Assembly (NCBI RefSeq): GCF_017874735.1
Contig: NZ_JAGGLV010000023.1
Span: 56,103-120,102, forward strand
Reading direction: 5' to 3'
DNA: 64,000 nt
Source of the DNA: Paenibacillus silagei
GTDB lineage: Bacteria > Bacillota > Bacilli > Paenibacillales > Paenibacillaceae
In this document: one piece after another, positions 9,401 to 20,100 of the stretch
How the letters are laid out: each line of letters starts with the position of its first letter
Numbering within the stretch: the stretch's first letter is position 1
Translations under genes and position numbers: made by a program
Notes under the pieces: generated by a model
The model's input: the letters and a program-made list of their open reading frames with translations, nothing else
Database searches by the model: none
What the model was told of the DNA's origin: nothing

Positions 9401-11097
9401 TTCCGCTAAATATGAATGGTAAGCCGGATAACAGCAGATTAGCGTCCTTAGGCCAGCCTATGGAAGCGGAGAACGATTTTGCTGAACCGACCACAGAGAT
9501 TGAAAGAACGCTGGAACGAATCTGGTGTGAGCTCTTAGGAGTTGAGCGGGTTAGTATCCATGATCATTTCTTCGAAATTGGCGGAGACTCCATTATCAGC
9601 ATGCAGGTTATTGCTAAGGCGGCAGAGGCAGGAATTAAGCTCGAATTAAAGTCTTTTTACGATGATAAATGTATTGAACAAATGGCCTTAAAGGCTGCGG
9701 CAGTTGAACACATCTGCTGTGATCAGGGAGAGGTTACAGGTACTTACCTGTTGACACCTATCCAGCAGTGGTTCTTCACCAATAATTTCCCGGAAAATAA
9801 CCATTGGAATCAGTCTGTAAGCTTTGAATTGAAGCAGACTGTAGATGCTGGGCGATTGAATGAAGCACTCAATGAAGTGTGCCGGCAGCATGATTTGTTA
9901 AGAACCCGTGTACTTCCCGGAAAGGCTCCAAGGTATGCGGATATTCTGCCGTTTGCCTACAGCGAACGCCTGAAGACAGTAGAGATTCCAGCTTGTGATG
10001 ACTATGAACAGCGGATGCAGCAGGAATTGACGGCTTTTCAGCAATCTCTTAATTTGCAAGCGGGAGAAGTATTTAAAGGTCTGCTAATTGTGTCCGATAC
10101 ATGGTCAAGCAGCAGACTGGTATTGACAGCACATCATCTGGTATGCGACGCGGTGTCCTTCAGGTTCATCGCTGAGGATGTATTGAATGGCTATCAAGCC
10201 TTAATAGACAAGCGGGAAGTCAGGCTTCCGCAGAAAACCTCATCCTTCATAAGCTGGAGCAACGCAGCAGAAGCATACGCCGGCAGCCATGAAGCAGTGA
10301 GCAAAAAAAAGGAATGGACCAAAGAAATTGCGGCTCATTCAAGAAAAACCAAAAGAGGCTGGTCCAGCATAGACAATCTTGAAGGAGAAGCAGAGCACTG
10401 CCTGTTCTCCTTATCGGAAGAAGATACCGCCAAGCTAATGATTGAAGTGCCTAAGCATTACAGCATTCAGCCGATTGAGGTCATGATTGCCGCCCTGGAA
10501 ACGATGCTGCATGAATGGGATGGGGCAGACCATACCTTATATCTGGAAAGTCACGGAAGAGATACGCTTGCGGATCAGGTGGATCTGTCAAGAACGGTAG
10601 GCTGGTTTACCAACCTGTATCCTTTCTACTTTTCCGCAAGTGATATTTCAACTACTGGAGCTACGTTAAAAAAAGTGAAAGACAGATTAGCTGCCGTGCA
10701 GAAGCGTAAGTTCGAGTTCTTGCTTAGTGATTACCCCCGTGAAGCTATGGATATTGTTTTTAATTACATGGGGCATTTGGATAACAAAACCTCCGAGCAT
10801 GCACATTTCCGGCTGATTACCGGAGAACCGCTGTATACCAGGGGATTGAAGAATACAAGAGTCAGTCTGCTTGAAGTCAACGGGTATATCCAGCAAGAGC
10901 GCTTAACCTTCGAGTGGGGATATAACCCGAATATCCATTCCGGGGAGAACATCGTGCAGCAGGCCAATGCTTTCACGGATACGCTTAGGGGGATGATCAG
11001 CTACTGTATTGAATCTGAGGATGATGGAGTTTCCGCTGCAGATTTTGACGATGTGGATATGGAAGATTTAGATTTCATCTTGGCAAAGTTCAATTAA
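6463..11097 (+). CDS. NRPS module C-A-PCP-E, predicted D-phenylalanine
   Basis: A 1544-residue one-module synthetase. The condensation domain (about 50-480) carries HHIVSDG at 191-197. The adenylation domain (about 515-1010) has YTSGTTGQPKG, FDASVWEM, NAYGPTE, and the A10 stretch NMNGKPD. Aligned by eye to the GrsA Phe domain, the specificity residues read D-A-W-T-I-A-A-V-C, nearly identical to the Phe code. The carrier has S1043 in GGDSI, the form usual before an epimerase. The epimerization domain (about 1100-1535) has HHLVCDA at 1224, RTVGWFT and FNYMG. The unit delivered should be D-Phe. The C domain receives the polyketide chain, so the amide is formed on a beta-keto thioester. Phe is a family-based prediction; Tyr or another aromatic residue cannot be excluded. 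Confidence 0.93.
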   Translation: MQNNESGSVKNRVNALSDAKRLLLESLLEEQRKKKRQIILQDKGLHRVSKRAPELTVLPSNYMQKKIWYVEQLFNESITYNVSGYVKFHGKLQVELLHKAFRTVVKQQEVLRSKFKGGQGQLEVELSEDTEEPAFRMYDCSQAGMETSPDGIRQRMYTEGIQPFRLAEGKLIRLICYKLSETEWIGQIVWHHIVSDGYSSGIFIRELLQQYEAYEGASMEPVHEPAVQYYDYVIHMNDRIAKGEFDHQLKFWREQLSGSSMSCMLPTDYTAGHGLTYHGERVAFSIRKEMKVKLEAAAKKHGVTLFVLLMSALKIMLHKYVHQNDIIVGVPVTGRNEEECQSIIGCFLNMLPIRSNIGEEQQLFDYIQAENAQVMQALKHQDLPFDFIVEDLKVERDLLSTPIYQVVFSYETNALKDITTKDFYIEFEELDLKTAKVDLALEVNDEKDGLSAWFEYKSDKFSRERIEKIKDYYLNILQFIAEYDNQPIKNIEMIPEEEKDEILYSFNEKITDYKPQTIKQLFETQAALREEAVAVVCGNERITYRELNNRSNQLAHRLRKYGVGCESLVAIMLDKSIEAIIAILGVTKAGGAYMPVDSAYPRERMEYILEDSKVRYMITSGIHQDYAGIEQISMGDKHIDAESTDNLTDHSNPDNLAYVIYTSGTTGQPKGVMVEHSGIVNLRDYFWDKYKVTTDDTILQFANLVFDASVWEMIMGILTGARLCIITKEVALDVNLLELELKRHNVTVATLPPPYWNVIADRPVGIRLLITAGSAASVNLVENLPEPIEYFNAYGPTETTVCASDWQYERTVQIPNRIPIGKPISNMQIYIMNYTSLCGKGIIGELCIAGVGIARGYLNRPELTAEKFIDNPYGPGKLYRTGDYASWLDDGNIVFTGRIDHQVKIRGHRIEIGEIENKLSSHNRVIEAVVIPEIDHKSNLYLAAYLVVDEAVTLTEIRSFLNDGLPSYMIPSAFYTLEAIPLNMNGKPDNSRLASLGQPMEAENDFAEPTTEIERTLERIWCELLGVERVSIHDHFFEIGGDSIISMQVIAKAAEAGIKLELKSFYDDKCIEQMALKAAAVEHICCDQGEVTGTYLLTPIQQWFFTNNFPENNHWNQSVSFELKQTVDAGRLNEALNEVCRQHDLLRTRVLPGKAPRYADILPFAYSERLKTVEIPACDDYEQRMQQELTAFQQSLNLQAGEVFKGLLIVSDTWSSSRLVLTAHHLVCDAVSFRFIAEDVLNGYQALIDKREVRLPQKTSSFISWSNAAEAYAGSHEAVSKKKEWTKEIAAHSRKTKRGWSSIDNLEGEAEHCLFSLSEEDTAKLMIEVPKHYSIQPIEVMIAALETMLHEWDGADHTLYLESHGRDTLADQVDLSRTVGWFTNLYPFYFSASDISTTGATLKKVKDRLAAVQKRKFEFLLSDYPREAMDIVFNYMGHLDNKTSEHAHFRLITGEPLYTRGLKNTRVSLLEVNGYIQQERLTFEWGYNPNIHSGENIVQQANAFTDTLRGMISYCIESEDDGVSAADFDDVDMEDLDFILAKFN

Positions 11098-11128
11098 GGT
11101 CACTCAGGGACAAGAAAGAGGAGAATAC

Positions 11129-14100
11129 ATGAACAAGAGGAACGTTGCAGATATCTATGGATTATCCACCATGCAGGAAGGCATGCTGTTCCACAGCTTG
11201 AAAAGTGAAAGCAGCAGCATGTATTTGGAGCAATTCTCGTGCAAATTACACGGGCAGATTAATTTCGAATATTTTTGGGATTCCTGGCAGAAGGTCATTA
11301 ACGATCATTCCGCTCTAAGAACCGCCTTTGTCTGGGAAGGTGTGAAAAAACCTGTTCAGGTAGTTCTGAAGCAATGCGAATGCAGCTACATTCAGTATGA
11401 CTGGAGCAATCTGCCGCTTGAAGAAATCGGGCATGATTATAGCACGTTTCTTGAAAATGATCGAATGATGGGTTTTGAACTGGACAAGGCTCCGCTGATG
11501 AGGTTTGCTCTAATTCAGATTACTGAAGACAGCTATTATTTTGTCTGGAGCTTTCACCACATCATCATGGATGGCTGGTCACTGCCTCTGGTACTGGAGG
11601 AAATGTTCGGGAATTATAAAGCGTTCATGACAGGGGAAGCGCCGGCGAAGAAAAAATCCGCATCATTTAAGGACTATATCCATTGGTTGCATAAACAGGA
11701 TGCCGAGGTCTCCAGACAGTACTGGAAAGACAAGCTTAAGGGCTTCGAGGAAGCTTTGCCTCTGTATACTGAGTCTGTAGTGGAAGAGCAGAAGGGGGAG
11801 ACCCGTAAACTCTCCTTACGGCTTTCAGAGGATATACATCATTCTATCGAGCAGATATCTAAAAATAACGGGTTCAGCGCCTATCAACTGTATAATCTTG
11901 CCTTTGCCATCCTGTTGAGTAAATACAGTGGAAAAGAAGATGTCGTCTATGGGACGACTGTGTCGGGAAGACCTGCGGAATTAAAAGGTATCGATCAAAC
12001 CGTAGGCATCTTTATCAATACCATTCCGGTTCGTGTTCAGTTGGATGGTAACCTTACCTTGCTGGAGTGTCTGGAGAACCTCACACAGGATCAAATCAGC
12101 CGCAGTCCCCATGAATATATGTCGTTGGCTGAGATCAGCAGCGCCCATAATCTGCCTCAGTTATTCCAGAGTATTTTTGTATATGAGAATTATGCCAACG
12201 CTCAGGCTTATAAGGATATCACAGAGTTCTCAATAACAGAGCTGCAATTAAGAGAAGAAATCAATTATCCGCTGGCCTGGGTGGTTAAGCCGGATCACGG
12301 AATCCTTGTGGAGACGATCTATAATTCCGCTTATTTCAGCGACAGGATCATTGAAGAATTTCAACGGAGCTTCATAACGATTTTGGATGAAATGGTCCTT
12401 AAAATAAATGAAGCTATCCGCACGATTCAACTGCTTCCATCTGAGCAGAATACAGATTTCAAAGCAGGGAAGGCAGTATCCGCCGTTGTGAACTTGCATA
12501 ACCAGCCTATCCCTCAGATATCAGCTTCCGCTATACCGCGCGTTCTGATTGTTGATACATATGGTCACCCGCTTCCGGATGGATTCGAGGGCAGTGTATG
12601 GACGCCGGATCAGACCGCTTCCGGGTATATGGGCCGTTATTATGCAGATGGAACGTTAATGATTAATGAGACCTTAAGCACCAGCATGGTAATTGGCGGA
12701 ATCAAACGTGATTTGCCTGTGCTGGAGCGTGCCCTAAGAGCGGAATCATTAGTAGAAGACGTGAAGATGCTTCACCGTTATAACAGGAAGGGTGAATCCA
12801 AGCTTGTTGTCTATTATGTGGAGCCGGTGACGGATGCTGTAGTGGAACAAGCGGCATTCGATGAAGAGCGAACCGGAGCCATAAGAAGTGCAATCGCCGA
12901 CAGATTGTGCATCTTGCTTGACTTAAATAAGAAGGATTGTCTGGCAGCAACAGAGTTCGTTCCTGTGTCAAACATTCCTTATTACAGAGATGGCGTTGTC
13001 AAAATCAATGATCTGCTCGAACTGGAAATTATTAATGACAACCTCATTCAGCGCTGGAGCAACTTAGTGATCCCGGATGAGCAGAGCGCTATGAGTGATT
13101 CTCCTGTGAAGTTCGTGCGCAAGGCTCTAAGAATCAGCCGGGATAACGTGCATATCTCCGATTTGGCCGAGCATTTTTCTTTTATTAAGAAGAAGAGCTC
13201 CGGCAAAACGGATAACGTTGAAGTGGTTGAAGCCTGCAAGGAAGAGAGCGGCGCTGACACACAGCTATCACTCATTGTTGGAGAAGAAGTGATCATTCCT
13301 GAGAATACCGTCTTTGATCTGGGTTATTACATCAAACGGGCTGCCGATCAAGCTCCTGAGGATTATGGCATCCGGTTCGTTAATTATGATGGCAGCATTG
13401 AGTTTGCTAACTATAAGCAGGTCTACAGTGAAGCCAAGGCTATCTGCTGCGGTCTTATCGAAAGAGGATTGCAGCCTGGGGACAAGGTCATCTATCAGAT
13501 GGATAACAACCGGAATTATGTAAATACCTTCTGGGCTTGTATGTTAGGCGGCTTTATCGGAATTCCGGCTACGGTAGCTGCTTCTTATAAAGAAGATAAT
13601 GCAGTGATCCGCAAACTGTTGAATGCTTGGAAAATGCTTGAACAGCCTGTGATTGTGACGGATGAAGCTCTGGCTGAAAGTATTCGCAGTGTTCCCGGAG
13701 TTCTTGGCGGCGAAGAAGAGTTCACCGTCTATTCCGCTGAACAATTGATGAACAGCCGGGAACTAGAAATCACCTACGAGGTGAAGCCGGATGATGTAGC
13801 GCTGCTGCTGCTTACCTCGGGAAGCACAGGAATGCCGAAAGGAGTTATGCAGACCCACAGAAATATTCTGAGACGCACGATCGCCGCCTGCCAAAATAAC
13901 GGGTTTGGTCCAGAAGAAGTGACCTTTAACTGGATGCCTATGGACCATGTGGGCGGAATTGTAATGTGTAATGTAAGAGACATCTATCTGCATTGCCAGG
14001 AGATTCTGGCACCTGTTAATTATATTCTGGAAGCTCCGCTCCGTTGGCTTACGCTGATGAGTGATTTCAGAGCTACGAATACCTGGGCACCCAACTTCGC

Positions 14101-17100
14101 CTTTAATTTGATTAACAGCCTTGAGGGTGGAATCAAAGAACTGAATATTGACCTGTCTGCCCTGCGATTTATAACCAACGGCGGAGAAGTGGTGGTGGCG
14201 CGGACCGCACTGAAGTTTAATGAAATCCTTAAGCCATATCATCTGGATAAGTCGGCAATGATGCCGTGCTTCGGGATGTCCGAGACTTGTTCGGGTTCCA
14301 TATATTCCACGGATTTCGGTCATGATGTAGTGAAGAAGGAGGATAGCAGTGTAAGTGTAGGCAGACCTCTTCCAGGGAACAGCATCCGTATTGTCGATGC
14401 TCAGAATGAATTAGTGCCTCTTTATACAGAGGGACGCTTTCAGATGGCCGGGGTGTGTGTTACACCGGGATATTACAATAACCCCAAAGCAAACGCCGAA
14501 GCATTTACGTCAGACGGCTGGTTCGATACGGGGGATCTGGGGATTATAACCGACCGGGGACTTACCATTACAGGCAGGGCCAAAGACATCATTATCATCA
14601 ATGGTGTCAATTATAATAATTCGGAAATTGAGGCCATCCTTGAGGAGATTGACGGGGTTGAAGTATCCTATACGGCTGCGGTATCAGTCAAAGCAAGCAG
14701 TTCACAAGAGGAAGTATTAGCGATATTCTTCCATCCGGTATCTATGGATGCCGTGAAGCTCAAAGGAATCATCAAAGAGATGCAAAAGGTCATCACTTCA
14801 AAAATCGGGCTTGTTATTGAATACATCATTCCTCTGGCTAAAAAAGAGATTCCAAAGACAGGAATTGGTAAAATTCAGCGGATTCTGTTAAGAGATTCCC
14901 TGCTTGCCGGCAAATACGATGCTGTCCTGAAAAAACTCGAAATCGTCAGAAATAAGAACACCGTAAAGCCATGGATATTCAAGAAAGTATGGAAGCCGCT
15001 GAGCTTTAAGCTTGAAGAGGGCACCGTACCCTGCGTCAATATCCTGGTGTTTGAGGACCGCCACGGATTGGCGGGTGAATTCATAGAAGGTATGGGACTG
15101 GATGAGACCAGGGTCATATCGGTCAAGCAAGAGGACTGCTTCCAGGTATATGACCGGAATCATTATGGCTGTGATTATACCCGTTATGAGGGCTGCAAAG
15201 AGCTGTTTGACTATTTTAAGCAAATCGGGTGGAAGGCCGATCATATGATCTATCTTCCCACTTATCAAATCAACGCTAGCGGAGATACAGATATCTCAAG
15301 CAGTAACCAACTCGGTGTCTTTAGTCTAATCCACTTACTGCAGGTATTGGCGGACAATGACCTATGCGCTTCTACAAGCCTGTATGTGGGTAGCAGCAAT
15401 GTGTTCCAGGATGCAGGCGGTCTGGAAACCCGTTATGATAATGCCGCATTAATCGGCTTCATGGCTACTCTGGATACGGAGAATACGGGTTTACGATCGC
15501 TGCTGATCGATTTGGAAGGCAGGGATATCAAGCAGGATGCCCGCTTATTACGCGCTGAGATTATGCACGGAGAGACTGCCGTGAAGGAAATCAGTTACCG
15601 TGACGGCAGGAGATTAACCTGGAAGCTCCGGAATGTGCCTTTACGGAAAGCAGAACCCAAGACAAGGATCAAACAAGGCGGAAATTATGTGGTAACCGGG
15701 GGCCTTGGGGGCATCGGCACAAAAATCTGCAGTCAGCTCATTGAAAACTATCAAGCGAATCTTCTGATCCTGGGAAGAAGCGATCTGGGGACTCTTGAGG
15801 ATAATGATAGCAGAGTTCAACATTACAACCAATTAGTTGCACTAGGAACTTCCATCAGTTACCGGCAGGCGGATGTGTGTGTGCTGGATTCCATCGTTCA
15901 GGCGGTTGAAGATTATGAGCAATCGAAGGGAATTCAGATAGACGGAATTATACACCTTGCCGGGAATTCAAGCTACCAACGGCATTTTGATAACCGGGAT
16001 TCATACCTGATTACGGAAATCGGACAGCAGACTTTTGCCGAAGAATTCGATGCTAAGGTCTATGGTGTGCTGAATCTGTTTGAACTCTTGAAGAGCAGAA
16101 AAGCTGCGATGCTGATCACTTTCTCTTCGGTGACCTCGCTGCTCGGAAGTGCGACCTTCAGTGCCTATGCGGCAGGAAACAGCTTCCTGGAAATGTTCTG
16201 CCAATATGCAGCCAGCCAGTTAGGGTATGCAGTGAAATGTATCTCCTGGACGATGTGGGATAAGATCGGAATGACTGCGGGCAGCCTGCAATCCATTAAC
16301 AGCCTCAGTGAATCCATCGGGCAGCACGTGATCAGTGAGCAGGATGGCTTGTTATTCTTTGAAGCCCTGCTGAACCTAGGTGACGACATGGTCTATGTAG
16401 GAATTGACGAGAATAATGTGCATATCAGCCACAGAATCGATGAGAAAGTGTATGCCAAAGAATATCTTGCTGTCTACAGGCAGGAAGATACAGAGGCTCT
16501 TCTCCAGCTTGAGAACGCCAAGGTCCTAGATGATTATGGCGCGGTAAGCACGCTGAAGATGCTCACGGTCAATAGGGATGGCGAAGTGATCGAAGAGGAA
16601 CAAGCAGAGCCATATGTAGAAGCGTCTACAGATGCTGAGAGAATCATAAGCAACATTTGGTCCGAAGTATTATCCGCCGGGAAGATAGGGATGAATGATA
16701 ACTTCTTTGAGCTTGGAGGACATTCCTTAAAGGCAACCCAGGTCGTCTCCAGAATTAAAAAAGAATACGGGATCGAATTTGCCATCAATGACTTATTCTA
16801 TCATCCGACCGTTGGAGCGCTGGCTAAGCTTGTGGAAGAGAGAGTTCGCCCGGTTACGGATTCCAAGGGGGAAAATCCCCTTCCAAAATTATCTGATGAA
16901 GAGAAGAAACAGGGCATACCGGCTTCTTATGCCCAGCAAAGACTTTGGTTCTTAAAACAATATGATGAAGAAAGCGCGTTTTACAATATTCTGGAGACCA
17001 TCAGGCTTAAAGGCGAGCTAAATGTCCCCTGCCTGCAGCAGGCTGTTACAGAAATCGTCAAGCGCCATGAAGGACTCAGAACGACCTTCGACAACATTGA

Positions 17101-20100
17101 AGGGCAAATTATGCAGGTTCTGCATGATGTGGATGCCGTCTGTATCCCTCTGCAGAATCTAACGCATGTGGAAGAAGAGGCAAGAGAACAGGTAATTACC
17201 GAACTGGCAGATGAAGAAGTACATCAGGAATTTGATTTCAAAAACGGACCATTAATCAGATGTAAGCTGCTTAAATTCGCCGCAGATGAGCATGTTATTT
17301 TCCTCACCATGCATCATATTATTTCCGACGGCTGGTCTATGGGAGTCTTTGTACATGAATTCGTCGAGCTATATGATGCTTTAGTGAATCAAAAGCCGGC
17401 CGAATTACCCAAAATTGAATGGCAGTATGCGGATTATACCCAGTGGCAGAGGGACTGGTTCACCGGAATGGTTAAAGAAGACCAGTTCGTATATTGGAAG
17501 AACAAACTCAAGGATGTTGCTACCATGGATATACCGTCGGATTACGACAGACCCAAAGTACAAACATTTAATGGGAAAAAGGACTTTTTCGTATATAACA
17601 AGAGCATGATGGACCGGGTGAATGAACTGGCAGAAACTACGGGCGCTACACCCTTTATGATTTATCTGGCGGCGGTCGATGTCCTGTTCGCAAGATATAC
17701 CGGACAGGAGGATATCGCCATCGGAACTCCGATTGCCAACCGTACGCGGATGGAAACAGAGAATACGATCGGATTTTTTGTGAACACCTTGGTGCTACGC
17801 AATGATTTGTCAGGAGATATTTCCTTCTTGGAATTGATTGAACGGGTAAAGACAAGTGCACTGGAGTCCTATGATGCGCAGGATATGCCGTTCGAGATGC
17901 TGGTGGACGAATTGGAGCTGGAACGCGATTTAAGCAGAAACCCGTTGTTCCAAGTGATGTTCTCCCTTCAAAATGAAGCACTGCCAGATTTCAAGCTGCC
18001 GAATCTTGCGATTACCAGAGTGGAAACAGACAATAAATCAGCAATGTTCGATTTCTGGATTTCCATGAGAGAGCTGGAAGACGGAGTTCACACCTTATGT
18101 GAATACAATACGGATATTTATAAAACAGGCACCATACGGAAGATGATGCGGCATCTGGAGAACATTATCAACAGCCTATGCGCAGATCCCTATCAAAAAA
18201 TCAGGCAGTTCAATTTCATGGATAAAGAAGAAATCAATGAAATCCTCTATGAGCACAATAAGACGGATTATACATTTGAGAATGAATTATTTATCCATGA
18301 ATTATTTGAAGAACAGGCTGCCTTAAGACCGGATGCACCGGCGCTGAGATTCCAGGGAGACACGCTTACGTATCGGGAATTTAATATGCGGGTGAACCAA
18401 GTCGCCCATTATCTGATTGCGCAGGGAATAGGGACCGAGGATTTCGTTGGTGTGTACGCAGACCGGTCCATTGAAATGATGGTAGCTGTCTATGGGATTC
18501 TAAAAGCAGGCGCGGCCTATATCCCTATTGATCCAACATACCCCCGGGACCGGGTAGATTATATGCTACAGGATTCTGAGGTTAAGCTGGTGCTGTACTG
18601 CATGGACGAGACCGATGCGCTTGCGGGAATCCGGAAGGTGGATTTGCGGGATAAGGAACTGTTCCTGCCGATGAGTACAGATAATCCGGGAGTACAGGTT
18701 GAAGGTACCCACGCGGCATACATGATTTATACCTCAGGTTCGACAGGAAAGCCTAAGGGAACGATTAATATTCACAGCGGCATCCGAAACCGTATTGTAT
18801 GGGGTCAAAGAGAATTTGGGATGCAGCCGGGAGATCGGCAGGTGCAGAAGACGCCCTTCAGCTTTGATGTATCCTGCAGCGAGATTTTTTGGGCGCTTAC
18901 GGTAGGCGCCTGTCTGGTTATAGCGAAGCCGGAAGGGCATAAAGACGTGGAGTATCTCGCTCAGCTGATCAGGGATGAACAGATTACCATCGCTCATTTT
19001 GTTCCTTCGATCCTGAAGCTGTTCCTGGAGCATCCCGGAGCCAAGCAGGCAGGAAGCAGCCTGAGAAAAGTGTTCTGCAGCGGGGAGGCATTGCCGTACC
19101 GGTTAAAGGAACAGTTCTTCCAGACCTTCGATGCAGGTTTATACAACTTGTATGGCCCTACCGAAGCCTCCGTTGAAGTATCTTACTACGATTGCAGCGA
19201 GCAGCTGGATAAAGAGATTGTGCCGATCGGCAAGCCCATTTCCAATGTACAGCTGTATGTACTGGACGAGTACATGCATCCCGTTCCTTACAATGTGAGC
19301 GGAGAGCTATTCATTGCCGGTGTGAATCTGGCCAGAGGATACTACAAACGGGACGACCTGACAGCCGAGAAATTCATTCCGAATCCGTTCAGTAAATATG
19401 TGGGTGCACGGATGTACCGGACCGGTGACATTGTCAAATTGCTGCCGGACGGCAACATCAGCTTCATTGGACGCGCTGACAATCAGGTCAAAGTAAGAGG
19501 ACTGCGCATTGAATTAGGGGAAATCGAAAAGGTGATTCAGTCCCATCCTTCCGTTAAGGATAACGTAGTTATAAACCTAGAGGATGGAAATGATGTAAGA
19601 ATCGTGTCCTATATTGTCCGTGATGTGAATTATAGAGAACAGGATGTCATGGAGGAGAGCAAGGAACAGGTCACCCAGTGGGAGTCGATATTCGATAATG
19701 CGTACAACAAAGAGGAAACGATTCAAGATTTCAGCTTAAATACAATCAGCTGGAACAGCAGCTACACCGGGGAGAAGCTTGGGATCCCGGAAATGGAAGA
19801 GTGGCTTACCGATTCCGTAGATCTGATTAAGAGCTTTAAGCCGCGGAGAGTACTGGAGGTCGGTTGCGGTACAGGGATGATTCTGTTCAAAATCGCCCCG
19901 TTATGCGAAGAGTACGTGGGTATTGATCTATCGAGGATAGGCCTCGATTATATCGAACGGAATTTGGACCGCTCCATGAATGTCAGACTATATCAGAAAT
20001 CGGCTGATGAGCTTGGCGAGCTGCAGAATGAGACGTTCGACACCATTATTATCAACTCTGTCATTCAGTACTTCCCGAGCGGAGCGTACCTGAATGAGGT

